This document shows, piece by piece, positions 22,701-31,123 of a stretch of DNA of 64,000 bases. Within the stretch, counting starts at the first letter, position 1; the number at the start of each line of letters is the position of its first letter. Position numbers and translations under genes: made by a program. Under the pieces are notes generated by a model, which saw only the letters and a program-made list of their open reading frames with translations, had not been told where the DNA came from and did no database searches. The stretch is taken from positions 4,217,501 to 4,281,500 of the forward strand of contig JAUPFP010000003.1 of the NCBI GenBank assembly GCA_036925085.1, written 5' to 3'. Source of the DNA: Brachycybe producta (taxonomy: Eukaryota > Arthropoda > Diplopoda > Playtdesmida > Andrognathidae).

Positions 22701-24340
22701 GAGAGAGAAGGCGAGAGAGGGAAAGAGAGAGAGAGAAGGCGAGTGTCAAAGAGAGAGAGAGGGGAGAGAATTTTTTCCTCATTCTTTCTAGAAATATTTC
22801 TACGGATTTGGCAACCCACCACAATCATAACAATAAAGATCTACCTAGGAATATGGCACACATAACAATTTTTATGAGTGAATTATCAAATAAAAAAATC
22901 CCACACAACAAGAACCCCAAAGTCGAACACAGAACACACAACAAAAAAAATTGGAATTCCCTTAAGGTGGGTCCAGACTACTCGTGCTCGTGCCCTTATT
23001 AACTTATCGAGTTCGTGCTCTTGTCAACTGAGGGTTGACAGTTCAGTTACTCAGAGAGAGGCTTTGACTCTTGCGGATCCGATGAGCGACGACGATGTTT
23101 TCATTACTAGTGCAAGTTTTATTATCATGCGCAGTCATTGTCGAGAGAAACGCCACGCGCGTACAGCGAGTCAACTAAACTGTGCTCGCGTCCCAGTCCA
23201 ATAACTTGCAAGTCCTGAAGAGCATCTCTGACGTACCGACACCAGGGAAACTAAACGAGTCCCTTGTTGCGTTACTCATGGTACTTGTATCGCTGCTCGC
23301 CAGTTCGTCCACATTACTCGGGCTTGTCGACGAGCCACATCATCGGGCCCGACTAGTCTGGACTTAACTTTACACACACACACACATACAAAAAAAAACC
23401 CAACCGACACCAAGACTCGTGTCCCAGACTTAGGGTGCATTTGACGGTTGTTTCCAGCTGTGATGATTTTTTTTTAGTGGAAAATTCTAACTGGAACGAC
23501 ACCGAGAGTTAGAGGTAGAGGCTAGCAGTGAGGTGAAGGGTAGCGCAAAAAGTAGAAACAAATAAAACGGTTAAATAGCAAAACAAATTATTTGCAATTG
23601 TAGCACATTACAGAAGCGGAACGGAGCAAAAAAAAAAAAAAATATGAGAACGCTGCTAATTTATCTTAAATGTAATTAAAATAAACTATTTCAATTTAAA
23701 TCCATTCTTTAGCATTTTTGTAAAAAAAAAAATGTTTGCGCTCCATTTCGCTCCAAATGCATATGCTTTATATGCTACTTAACCGCTATTTGTTTATTTT
23801 TTTAGTACCTTCACGTCACTGCTAGCCTCCACCTCCAAGCCTCGACGTCGTCCCAGTTAGAATCGTCCCACCTTCCCAAAAAATCCCCTCCGAAGAAAGA
23901 AAATATGTCTTTGCAATGTCTTTCTACAGGCAATTAGAAAACGGGACGCGCAGAAGTTGGCTCCGCCCTTTTTATGACGACCGGCAACTTCTAATTGGTT
24001 CGTTGTGTGGTTCGACGTTGAAAAGGGCGGAGCAACTGACGTCAGACTACATAACCAACCAATTAGAAGTTGCCGGTCGTCATAAAAATGGCGGAACCAA
24101 CTTCAGCGCGTCCCGTTTTCTAATTGCCTGTATGTCTTTCTTTAGTCTATTTTGAAATTCTAGCCTTGAAGCAGGTTCTTTGACCAAGAAATGCATTTTT
24201 CTGGTTGCTCTTGTCAATATACATCTATATTGGTTTAGCTTAATACCTGTTGCGGTCTGATCCTCTTGACCACCCGTCGTACTTCTGGAGGGTCCAGCCC
24301 CACTGTCTAAGAAATCCTCTCCACCAGAGGAATCGGCCAT
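9467..24340 (-). CDS. CRACD/KIAA1211-like (DUF4592) actin-regulator homologue, nine coding exons
   Basis: Exons (high to low): 24247-24340, 18400-18704, 18180-18296, 15757-15828, 15621-15654, 15397-15512, 13062-14903, 11219-12154, 9467-9547. All phases agree, giving 1198 residues. Residues 33-55 are very basic (PKRKRFRPFRVVRKIFRRR). Then come RSTSELL, GTPISSALSLSHDSVF (84-99), SSDGSLLSMGSSE, and AVKPRKNHAVPRHRRLHQ (229-246). The SHDSVF and AVKP...RHRRL patterns are how I recognise the vertebrate CRACD family, whose members bind capping protein and tune actin polymerisation in the cytoplasm. The long middle (247-1172) is low-complexity, rich in Ser, Glu and Lys, and predicted disordered. The C-terminus carries GRTSKVLDLVRNFQKMQ, likely helical. 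Coding GC is clearly higher than in the introns. Intron 1 holds two giant GA tracts. The family link is by recalled motif, not by search; gene existence is much surer than the name. Confidence 0.82.
9735..10250 (+). mobile_element. Element G1, about 520-bp element without clear inverted ends
   Basis: It begins ACTAGTGGGGTAACTCGTCA, holds the hairpin CGTCATAAATGACGG, an inner inverted-repeat module (9776-9918), a CT-rich stretch, 'atcatggggttcttggatgg' and ends in a TAATATATA tail. Copies at 31680-32196 (inverted) and 54549-55078 share the whole order. An AT tail and duplications of about 10 bp around the third copy suggest a retroposon-like insertion, but no promoter boxes are seen. Confidence 0.6.
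9776..9918. mobile_element. Inverted-repeat module ACAGGCAATTGTGCC inside G1
   Basis: Arms start ACAGGCAATTGTGCC; both carry CCGCCCTTTTAT and 'attctaatgc'. The end and the CCGCCC block are like family F, so it may be a diverged F-type element trapped in the G ancestor. It is also in the two other G copies. Confidence 0.55.
10488..10796. mobile_element. Pogo/Tigger-like foldback element with internal minisatellite
   Basis: It starts TA|CAGTGAAACCTTGGATTGCG and ends with ATGCTCGCAATCCAAAG, ends familiar from pogo-class elements. The middle (10625-10705) is a tandem array of units of about 24 bp built on CGTAAACGTAAACGTAACG (about 3.5 copies). Confidence 0.55.
10818..10875. mobile_element. Second pogo-like end fragment
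   Basis: It reads GTTCCGATAATCAACGCTCT followed by ACTG|TA, typical of a pogo/Tigger end. Only one arm remains. Confidence 0.45.
10995..11095. repeat. Interspersed repeat Y, copy 1
   Basis: The 100-bp block starting TTCATGACGTTTCGAATTG is found again at 16545-16645 in intron 3 with about 80% similarity by eye. Family unknown. Confidence 0.45.
11219..12154 (-). CDS. CRACD-like exon 8
   Basis: 936 bp, phase 0 to 0. The acceptor TTACTACGTTAAG|GTG gives VFHRRSLKLKDSD at the start; the donor GAG|GTAAGG ends it after APLIIE. The exon is rich in Ser, Thr and Glu, with no domain recognised, and is likely disordered. Confidence 0.88.
12343..12950. mobile_element. Foldback element P1 in intron 7
   Basis: Arms carry 'gtaaacatcaaaaggtttc' and its complement near 12825, and AAAACACAAAACA-type words in both orientations. 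Related sequence is at 30143-30560 and 56488-56640. It fills most of the 907-bp intron. Confidence 0.5.
13062..14903 (-). CDS. CRACD-like exon 7 (large, low-complexity)
   Basis: 1842 bp, 614 codons, phase 0 to 0. The acceptor TGTCTATTCTAG|GTT begins VTTGSSLPTTPEDVEE; the donor AAG|GTTTGC ends after TEEPELFK. It has poly-Gln (QQQQQQQ), many SP/TP sites and acidic clusters, all marks of a disordered scaffold region. Confidence 0.9.
15397..15512 (-). CDS. CRACD-like exon 6, conserved AVKP/RHRRL block
   Basis: 116 bp. It starts in phase 1 (G|AT = Asp) after ATCATTAG and encodes DPDLDLGPTMLLNHRAAHH then RIAVKPRKNHAVPRHRRLHQ. The 3' end is either CAG|GCAAGC (GC donor, 15396-15395) or six bases on, AGC|GTAGAA; both keep the frame. 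This block is the most family-specific part of the protein. Confidence 0.85.
15621..15654 (-). CDS. CRACD-like exon 5, 34-bp microexon
   Basis: The acceptor GGTTTATTTCAG|TCTC and donor GGCG|GTGAGA bound a 34-bp exon encoding SRMIFERRQSG plus one base. It is the only way found to change phase 0 of exon 4 to phase 1 needed by exon 6, which supports it strongly. Confidence 0.8.
15757..15828 (-). CDS. CRACD-like exon 4
   Basis: 72 bp, phase 0, acceptor TCTCGTTTAAG|GATC and donor GAG|GTCAGT. It encodes DQSGKFRSSDGSLLSMGSS then ETDNE. The other two frames contain stops, which fixes the phase of the exon 3 donor. Confidence 0.85.
15955..17305. repeat. Intron 3: relics of A-type elements and an unknown insert
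   Basis: 'agaaactagaataag' and 'ataaataacttttt' blocks at 15960-16090 and 16920-17300 match A elements. Repeat Y lies at 16545-16645. A CG-richer block (16975-17190) with inverted halves around CGACTCGAGTGG looks like a separate insertion. Boundaries are unclear. Confidence 0.4.
17310..18099. mobile_element. Element B2, TTAA-flanked foldback in intron 3
   Basis: TTAA at 17306-17309 and 18100-18103. Arms begin GAGGATACATCGC and end GATGTAGCCTC. The right end is only about 80 bases from the donor of exon 3, so it inserted very near a splice site. Confidence 0.82.
18180..18296 (-). CDS. CRACD-like exon 3
   Basis: 117 bp, phase 0. The acceptor TTCTCTGTCAG|GAG begins EELMNKLRARQESDDEDPG; the donor is ATG|GTTGGT, a weak match to consensus chosen because exon 4 is open only in phase 0. 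Confidence 0.75.
18400..18704 (-). CDS. CRACD-like exon 2, basic and SHDSVF region
   Basis: 305 bp. The acceptor ATATTTCTTACAG|AA completes the split Glu codon (G|AA) from exon 1; the donor is AAG|GTATAA after SVKGMK. It encodes the basic stretch and GTPISSALSLSHDSVF. Confidence 0.88.
19199..19919. repeat. Giant (GA)n-type microsatellite, about 720 bp
   Basis: Almost pure purine on the + strand: GAGAGA broken by AAAG, ACAG and GGGA variants. It lies in intron 1, so the transcript reads it as a CT-rich tract. The long open frames here are repeat artefacts. Confidence 0.95.
20389..20516 (-). mobile_element. Element I2, inverted fragment of family I
   Basis: It ends CCCGTTGCCACCTCTA, the complement of the I1 start, and contains GGTTCCGAACCG words. 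The other end is lost. Confidence 0.5.
20791..21737. mobile_element. Element J1, large palindrome rich in CAGCTG, with F2 inside
   Basis: Arms of about 350-400 bp fold on each other. Matching pairs include 'gcaagacggtgattggatga' (21066) with its complement near 21215-21235, and CAGCAGCAACCAGCCTAGTG. An F element sits in one arm with an exact TSD. A second J copy is at 59604-59900. No coding capacity. Confidence 0.75.
21388..21593. mobile_element. Element F2 inside J1
   Basis: ACAGGCAATTAG...AATTGCCTGT, flanked by exact 9-bp duplications TGTTCAACT (21379-21387 and 21594-21602). Confidence 0.92.
22300..22771. repeat. Second giant (GA)n-type tract, about 470 bp
   Basis: Purine-only + strand, GAGAGAGGGAAGG-type variants, again in intron 1 of the CRACD-like gene and in the same orientation as the tract at 19.2 kb. 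Confidence 0.95.
22976..23363. mobile_element. Element L1, TTAA-flanked element
   Basis: TTAA (22972-22975) then GGTGGGTCCAGACTA; right end TAGTCTGGAC then TTAA (23364-23367). The interior is CG-richer, with 'ctcgtgctcgtgc' words and no coding signal. A related left end is at 35342. Confidence 0.7.
23926..24131. mobile_element. Element F3 in intron 1
   Basis: Exact 10-bp duplications ATGTCTTTCT (23916-23925 and 24132-24141). It sits about 115 bases inside intron 1 from the donor of the ATG exon. Confidence 0.92.
24247..24340 (-). CDS. CRACD-like exon 1, start codon exon
   Basis: ATG GCC with AAAA before it; encodes MADSSGGEDFLDSGAGPSR then STTGGQEDQTAT, ending CAACAG|GTATTA in phase 1. About 38 bases upstream on the - strand is a good acceptor (GTTTTAATTTAG|AAG), so an untranslated exon further upstream is likely. 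Confidence 0.75.
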
Positions 24341-24679
24341 TTTTCTTGTTGTATTTACGATTTTTCCTTTAGATTCAGTTCTTCTAAATTAAAACCAAAA
24401 CACAAAAAATTAATTACATGTATTGTTTTTTTTTTTATTTGGCCATTGAAAACAAAGAAAACAAAAAAATGAACAGAAATAAATAAGAACCCAATGCACA
24501 AATGGGTCAGATTAGCTCCCCTCCCCCCCCCCCCCCAAAAAAAATCTTTAAATTTGTGTTTTGGAAATTGGTGTTCAGGTGGGCTATTTCTGTTATTTGT
24601 TTAATAATTTGCATTCGAACAATGATGGAGTATGTCCATAATAACAATAAAAAAAAGGTTACAAGTAGTGGGAGAAAGA

Positions 24680-25225
24680 TGCGGAAGCCCTGCTGAGGAC
24701 TTTCGCAAATTTCTTTTCAATCTCGACATGTTGACTTTTTATAAAACTCGACATGTCGACTTTCAATCTCGACATGGCGACTTTTTATAAAACTCGACAA
24801 GGCGACTTTTTATAAAACTCGACATGGCGACTTTTTACAAAACTCGACATGTCGACTTTCAATCTCGACATGTCGACTTTCAATCTCGACATGTCGACTT
24901 TCAATCTCGACATGTCGACTTTCAATCTCGACATGTCGACTTTCAATCTCGACATGGCGACTTTCAATCTCGACATGGCGACTTTCAATCTCGACATGCT
25001 GACTTATTATAAAACTCGACAAACCAACTTTTTATATGTTGACTTTTTATAAAACTCGAAATGTCGACTTTTAATCTCTTTTATGCCATGTTGCGCGCAT
25101 CATACTCTCATAATTAAATTATTGTTGCTACAAGAGGAGTCGAATTGTCGAAAATATGGCAAAAGTCGACACGTCGAGATTTTTTTTTTTTTAAAAATCT
25201 CACATGTCCTTTACAGGGCTCCGTA
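24680..25225. mobile_element. Element H1 with a 21-bp GTCGAC minisatellite
   Basis: The right end TTTACAGGGCTCCGTA matches family H. The left end is diverged (GCGGAAGCCCTG). Inside, 24847-25005 is a tandem array of the 21-bp unit ATGTCGACTTTCAATCTCGA+C, about 8 copies, followed by family H core words. TSD not readable. Confidence 0.7.
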
Positions 25226-25505
25226 TAAACAAGATTTTTTTAAAAATAAGATGGGTGTTATTTGCTTCTCCTTTTCTTCTTGCAAAGTGTAAGTGGATAG
25301 AGGGCAATGCACCCTTCACCCCCCCCCCCCCCCTCCACCTCCCTCATCCTTATTTTTGGATCTCATCTTTCTACATCAGTGGTCACCAATCATTCTAGTT
25401 ACTGGGCCATACAGTACTAATCCAATTGAAACAACATAAGAACCCAGAAACACACATAGAAACCCTTATTAATTTAAGCAGATTAAAATCGAGTTATTTA
25501 AAAAC

Positions 25506-25881
25506 TAAGAGGTGGGACAAGAATCCTAAATTTTCTCGAATCCGAATCCTAAAAGGTTCTCGAATCTCTCATATAAGAATCCTATATTATTCATTAAGAA
25601 GATACAAATAAATGAAATAATATTAAATATTAAATTATTAATAATAAAAAACACAGTGTGGCTTCACTCAGGGTCACTGCCACAAGGATCGCCAATATTG
25701 GTGATCCGGATACCACTGAAATTTCAACAATGGCCAGTTTTTTTTTTTGTTAGTTAAACGTCTTCTTTTTTTAAGTTTTTTTCAAGGTTAGGCTTCAAAA
25801 GACGAAAAAAAGCGCGAAGATTCGAGTTTTCGAATCTCGAATATTTTTCAAGATTCGCGGGATTCGAATGTGCCATCCCTA
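25506..25881 (-). mobile_element. Element D3, hAT-like family D
   Basis: Left TAAGAGGTGGGACAAGAATC, right GTGCCATCCCTA, full family D middle in inverse orientation. It abuts an A-type end (25882-25904, ATCTATTCAGCCACCTTAA). Confidence 0.75.
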
Positions 25882-25904
25882 ATAAATATCTATTCAGCCA
25901 CCTT
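25882..25904 (-). mobile_element. Isolated A-type terminal fragment
   Basis: AAATATCTATTCAGCCACC then TTAA, the complement of the A left end. Only the end is left, next to D3. Confidence 0.5.
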
Positions 25905-26375
25905 AAGACAGGAAGAATCCATCACTTTTTTTCTTCTTTCATTTCCCTACACCATGCATGCCACCAACTTAAGATGTGTAAAAAAAAAAAACAACGATCA
26001 CTCCCAAAGTATTATGTTATGCCTCATTAAGTACAATTTCAATTGTATGCATAAATAATATAAATATACAAAAACAGTCAATGTTTACAAATTCAAGAAG
26101 GAGGAAGATCCGTGCAAGCGTGAAAATATTGGGGGGGGGGGGGGAGGAGGGAAGACAATACAGATATACTGTATATCTTGCTTTCCATCAATCAATTTGC
26201 TTTGTTTCATATTAGGAGGACCTTAATGTGGGATATGCTGTATGAATATAGACGCCTAATGACGAATCCCCAATACTATATATAGTGAAGGTTATTTTTT
26301 TAACACTTCTTAACCTGGCTTCAAGTAGGCTAACGGTGGTTTGGCTAGTTCCAACTCAAAATTTAACTTAAGAGA

Positions 26376-26904
26376 TCCCATTATTACCTCCAGAAATTTC
26401 TTGTCAAAATATTGTCAAAAATTATTCAACAATTACCAAAACGATTTTTAAAATTTAAAATAAGTCATTAATATAATTTAAAAAATTAAAAATCAGTTGA
26501 CTTCCTGTGAAATTAACTTTATGAGATAGATGCGCCACCAAACAACAGACATTGGCAACAAAATTCCCCCCAAAGTCTACTCCTCTACTAGAATTCTGAT
26601 TGTGTTGCGATCACCAGCTCACATTACTTTCATTTCAAAGTACTATTGGATTTAATATTTGAAGTATTCCCTACATGGAATGTTGTATTGAGTTGAATAC
26701 AAATAGGGAAAATACCTATATTTCATTAAGAAATTCTGGAAATGTGAGGTGACAACCCTTTTGCCACAAAAATAGGGCGGAGACTTTCGTTTTTGGAAAT
26801 TTAAAATGGCATCGTTTGGCGGTGACTCAGGAAAAGTCACTTCATTTTTAAGTTTTGAGAATATTTTGAAAATAAATTTCTGGAGGTAATGGTCTCTCTA
26901 AGAG
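26376..26904. mobile_element. Element T1, foldback with CATTACCTCCAGAAATTTC ends
   Basis: Left ATTACCTCCAGAAATTTCTT and right GAAATTTCTGGAGGTAATGG. A second copy in the other orientation lies at 34641-35223. The body includes 'gtgatcgcaacac' and 'tagatgcgccaccaaac' words. Confidence 0.65.
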
Positions 26905-27432
26905 GCTATCCACAAGACTGAGACAAGTACGAAGCCATACTCGGGTATAGCCGTTTTAATTCTCTGCCTTCTGTTTTAGGACAAATTCAATTTTGACGAT
27001 GATGTCTAAACCTGGTCTAAATTACAACTACTTATGTCATTGGGAATTGTCCGTCCCCTCCCTTCCCCCGGCCACATGAATCTTGAGCTGATTGCAGGTG
27101 TCCTGAGTTGAATAACTGATGGGTCACATGTGTTTACTGATAAAGGGTCGTGTGGTGCAACCCTTAGTAAGAAATTTACAGTTAGAAAAAGTTATACCAG
27201 CTATTGGCTATCAAGGTTAGTAGATTAGCCATGTGTTTGGCTACCAAGAGTATAAGGATTGCATAGTCAATCATAGCACAGGAAGCACTTGATATGGAGA
27301 AGCAATAAATGTTTTTACCACGATATCACACTGTGGGTTCTTCTTCCCCTTCCTTTCTCTATGTGACTCCCCCCATATATTCAAACTAAAATATTCCAAA
27401 GAAAAAAAAACGAAGATTCACCCTGAAGATAA
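26905..27432. other. Stretch without recognised gene
   Basis: Mixed composition with 'agcaataaatg' near 27302. It could be a retroposon tail but nothing repeats elsewhere in the window. Confidence 0.35.
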
Positions 27433-27523
27433 TACGGAGCCCTGTAAAGGACATGCAAGATTTTTTTTAAATCTCAACATTTCGACCTTTTCCAGAATCT
27501 CGACATTTCGACTTTAATTTCGA

Positions 27524-27880
27524 CGTGTCGACATTAATCTCGACGTGTCGACTTCATTCTCGACGTGTCGACTTCATTCTTGACATTAATCTCGACGTGT
27601 CGACTTTATTCTCGACATTAATCTCGACGTGTCGACTTCATTCTCGAGGTGTCGACTTCATTCTCGACGTGTCGACTTCATTCTCGACGTGTCGACTTCA
27701 TTCTCGACGTGTCGACTTCATTCTCGACGTGTCGACTTCATTCTCGACGTGTCGACTTCATTCTCGACGTGTCGACTTCATTCTCGACGTGTCGACTTCA
27801 TTCTCGACGTGTCGACTTCATTCTCGACGTGTCGACTTCATTCTCGACGTGTCGACTTCATTCTCGACGTGTCGACTTTA
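27524..27880. repeat. Minisatellite, 20-bp unit GTGTCGACTTCATTCTCGAC
   Basis: About 15-17 nearly identical direct copies without spacers. Each unit contains GTCGAC. Homogeneity shows recent expansion. Confidence 0.93.
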
Positions 27881-28240
27881 TTCTCGACATTAATCTCGAC
27901 ATGTCGACTTTATTCTCGACATTAATCTCGACATGTCGACTTTATTCTCGACATTAATCTCGACATGTCGACTTTATTCTCGACATTAATCTCGACATGT
28001 CGACTTTATTCTCGACATTAATCTCGACATGTCGACTTTATTCTCGACATTAATCTCGACATGTCGACTTTATTCTCGACATTAATCTCGACATGTCGAC
28101 TTTATTCTCGACATTAATCTCGACATTAATCTCGACATGTCGACTTTATTCTCGACATTAATCTCGACATGTCGACTTTATTCTCGACATTAATCTCGAC
28201 ATGTCGACTTTATTCTCGACATTAATCTCAACATGTCGAT
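27881..28240. repeat. Minisatellite, 32-bp unit next to the 20-bp array
   Basis: The unit is ATGTCGACTTTATTCTCGAC followed by ATTAATCTCGAC, about 10-11 copies. It looks like the 20-bp unit plus a 12-bp ATTAATCTCGAC step; transition units are seen at 27570-27640. Confidence 0.92.
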
Positions 28241-28352
28241 TTTACTCTATAATTCGGCCATGTTAATTATGCCATGTTGCGCACACCATACTCTAATAAT
28301 TAAATTATCGCAAACGCCCTCTTGTAGCATCAATAATTTAATTATTAGAGTA

Positions 28353-28487
28353 ACAGGCAATTAGAAAGTTAGAAGTTGGTTCCGACCTTTTTATGACGAC
28401 TGGCGCAACTTCTAATTGGTTTGTTGTATGGTTCGTCATATAAAGGGCGGAGCCAACTTCTGTTTGTCCCGATTTCTAATTGCCTGT
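28353..28487. mobile_element. Element F4, shortened copy inside H2
   Basis: Family F ends with part of the interior deleted (135 bp). TTAGAGTA is duplicated at 28345-28352 and 28488-28495. It split the core palindrome of H2. Confidence 0.85.
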
Positions 28488-29117
28488 TTAGAGTATGGTG
28501 TGCACAATATGGCATAATTAACATACAAGAGATTAAAAGTCGACACGTCGAAATTAGTGTCGATATGTGAGATTAAAGTCGACACGTCGAAATTAGTGTC
28601 GATATGTGAGATTAAAGTCGACATGTCTAGTTTTCAAAAAAAAAAAAAAAAATCTCGGATGTCTTTTACAGGGCTCCGTAAGACAACCAAAAACATTTTA
28701 AAAATAATAATAACAAAAAGATGATCCATATGTACGTGTGTGGTGAACGTTTTTTGTTACAATTTACAAGTATATTTTTGTTACTTGTAGGAGAATTGGC
28801 CTGTGTGAGAAATCTTTTCTGGTTTCCAAACCCCCCCCCCCCCCCCCAAAAAAAGCAGCTGTTGTCTCTGTTATCCTCCTCCTCCTTCCAAACCAGAAAT
28901 ATATTCTTTTACAATATTAAAATTATAATAAAAACAGGTTTTAGTCTGAAGTTCTAAAACCCACACTTTCTTCTCGAGTTCAAAGTTTTAAAAAAAAACC
29001 CGGTTTCTGGTTTTACAGGAAATAATAAAAGTAACTGGAGAACCAAATTATGCATAATAAGGCAAAAATGTACATATTTTTTTCTTATACATTTAAAGCC
29101 TCAAAAGTGTCGAGTTG

Positions 29118-29983
29118 TACGGAGCCCTGATGAGGACATAAAATATTTTTTTTATCTCGTCCGGACGATATAATAAGTCATCCAGAAGAGATACTAAAGC
29201 TTAAACTTCATTCATGCAACGACGTCGAGCGACCTACTTCGGACGACCGTCAGCGCGTCATCATACCATTTACAAGCAAATATTAGCAACTTGTCAAAGC
29301 GTCGCGACTTGCTACACAAGTCGCCAAGCTTTTGTTTCAAACAGAAGCTTCAGGTCGCAAACGTTTCAACATCGCTACCTAACAACCAATCAGAGATCAG
29401 ATTTTTTTGCATATGGCGTCTTCGACAACATGTTTTATGACATCACACACCATGAAGACACGCCCAAAACGTTTGTAGATGCAGCACATATGTTGTGTGT
29501 GCCAGCAACTAACGAATTGCTACTTCAAGTCGCTATGCTAGTCACTAGTCGCAGACGCTACGCTCAAGGTAGCGGGTATGAAGTTCCAGCTTAAGTCGTC
29601 CGGACGAGATACGAAGTCGGGTCTGGATGAAAGTATGAACATTGTCTACAAGGTTATCTCTAAAACCCGAAACAGAATGCATATAGAATTCGAGGAACAG
29701 CATACTTTTTTTTTTGTATATCGTTGATTAGGGTTGTTGCAGGGATACAAAAAAATCACATGATATAATTTTAAAAAAATGGCTACGTTGCTCGGCGCCC
29801 ATGTTAGTACAGTGTTCAGCCAATTCTATATGCATTTTGTTTTAAGTTTGAATATTGTGGGGTAACCCTTAAAGTTACCCCACAATATTCATCCTGACCC
29901 GACTTAGTATCTCGTCTAGACGTGTTATTATCTCGCTCCGGACGAGATAAAAAAATATTTCATGTCCTCAACAGGGCTCCGTA
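29118..29983. mobile_element. Element H4 with exact 6-bp TSD
   Basis: TACGGAGCCCTGATGAGGAC on the left, CAACAGGGCTCCGTA on the right, exact duplications GAGTTG at 29112-29117 and 29984-29989. Sub-terminal arms read ATCTCGTCCGGACGA. It carries element M1 and a hairpin at 29849-29889. Confidence 0.87.
29201..29594. mobile_element. Element M1 inside H4
   Basis: It begins GCTTAAACTTCATTCATGCA and ends TATGAAGTTCCAGCTTAA. Arms share CGACTTG/CAAGTCG words. Other copies: 33024-33477 and 42388-43124. An open frame across it is an artefact. Confidence 0.7.
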
Positions 29984-30142
29984 GAGTTGAGATCAACTAG
30001 AAATTTTTTTTTTTTTTCATTTTATTAATTTTTTTTTTCACATGAAAATTTGCTACCAAATATAAAATAGATTCATGGAGGCTACAACTAACTATTAAAA
30101 TAGTTCTTCTTAACTTCTGCTGTTTTATTTCAGCTAACGTTC

Positions 30143-30560
30143 TTGTTAAGGCTAAGGCCGACAAATATCAAGCTAACAAGAACAAAAACTCAAGTGTTCA
30201 AAGAAAAACTGGCAATTATTTCTAAAACATTTCAGCGACTTTTGTGTTTTGTTTTTGTTTTGTCTGCAATTTCACAAACTATTCTATGTACCCAGGGCAC
30301 GCACGCACTGGCTACAAAATTTTAGGTCGGAAATATCTGGTATCGGCGCTTCGTCTCCTTTCCAATATTGGAAGGGGAATACATTATAGAAGCGAGCTAA
30401 AAAAAATATTAGCAACATTCTTTCAATATAGCAGCACCACCACCATAGGTTTGGTGTGTATAAACCAAGCCTCAGGCAACTGACAGACTGTCGGTCGTGT
30501 GCGCTGACCTTACTATACAAGCTAGTCCGTCACCGACTGTCTTGTCGTCTGCGCTCGCCC
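30143..30560. repeat. Repeat P2, related to P1
   Basis: 'actcaagtgtt' and 'gttttgtctgcaatttcaca' blocks match intron 7 of the CRACD-like gene. Ends uncertain. Confidence 0.4.
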
Positions 30561-31123
30561 TAACTCAAATGTGAATATTCTAATTAATCTCAAGTTGTTT
30601 ATCAAGTCTCAAATTGTAATTTGAGTTGTTTTAACTTTTTAAGAAGCTGAGATAAACAAGCAAAAATTATTGACAAAAAAAAATGTTATCAACCCACCTG
30701 GCATCATCGATACACTAAAAATTGAAATCACGTTAATATCATCAAACATAAAATAAATTAAAACAGATCAACTACAAAATTTTCCTACTTTTTTCCCCTC
30801 TAAAAGCCTCGTTTTCACGATGATAGTTTTGACGATAATTGCTGTCATGAGAGCAGCAACTATCGCGAGAACTACCATCGTGAAAACCACATATGATAGT
30901 CACTATCACACTGTTGCGATAGCACTATCACAACTATCGTTTCACGAGATAGTTAGATAGTACTATTGCGACAGTGATAGTAACTTATGATTATATACTA
31001 TGACCTTGCATACAAAACTGTCGCAATAGTAATAGTTGAGTGACCCACTTGTAGGGAAAAATATTCACTTTGTAGGGAAATTTGGCTTCGGGCCGAGGGA
31101 GAGAGGCAACACTGTTGTTTGAC

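Larger units (their letters stand above)
27433..28680. mobile_element. Element H2, 1.25 kb, with 20-bp and 32-bp minisatellite arrays
   Basis: TACGGAGCCCTGTAAAGGAC on the left and its complement ending GGCTCCGTA on the right. Flanks AGATAA and AGACAA match at 5 of 6. The interior holds two GTCGAC arrays, then the family core (ATTAGAGTATGG inverted pair), split by F4. Confidence 0.85.

Noticed and set aside
22276-22828. Open frames of about 180 codons rich in Ser, Leu and Phe on the - strand
   Set aside because: Complement of the second (GA)n tract; pure repeat artefact.
24785-25052. Repetitive open frames in four phases (SRHVEIE / MSTFNLD type)
   Set aside because: Product of the 21-bp minisatellite; 21 is a multiple of 3, so frames stay open on both strands without being genes.
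26950-27330. Possible retroposon or terminal repeat near AGCAATAAATG
   Set aside because: No second copy, no target duplication and no primer-site-like sequence was found, so no family can be claimed.
27525-27957. CRISPR-like regular array of about 20-bp repeats
   Set aside because: The repeats are tandem without spacers, lie inside a DNA transposon, and the window is eukaryotic with spliced genes.
29214-29594. 126-codon open frame
   Set aside because: It coincides with element M1, and sister copies M2 and M3 do not keep the frame.
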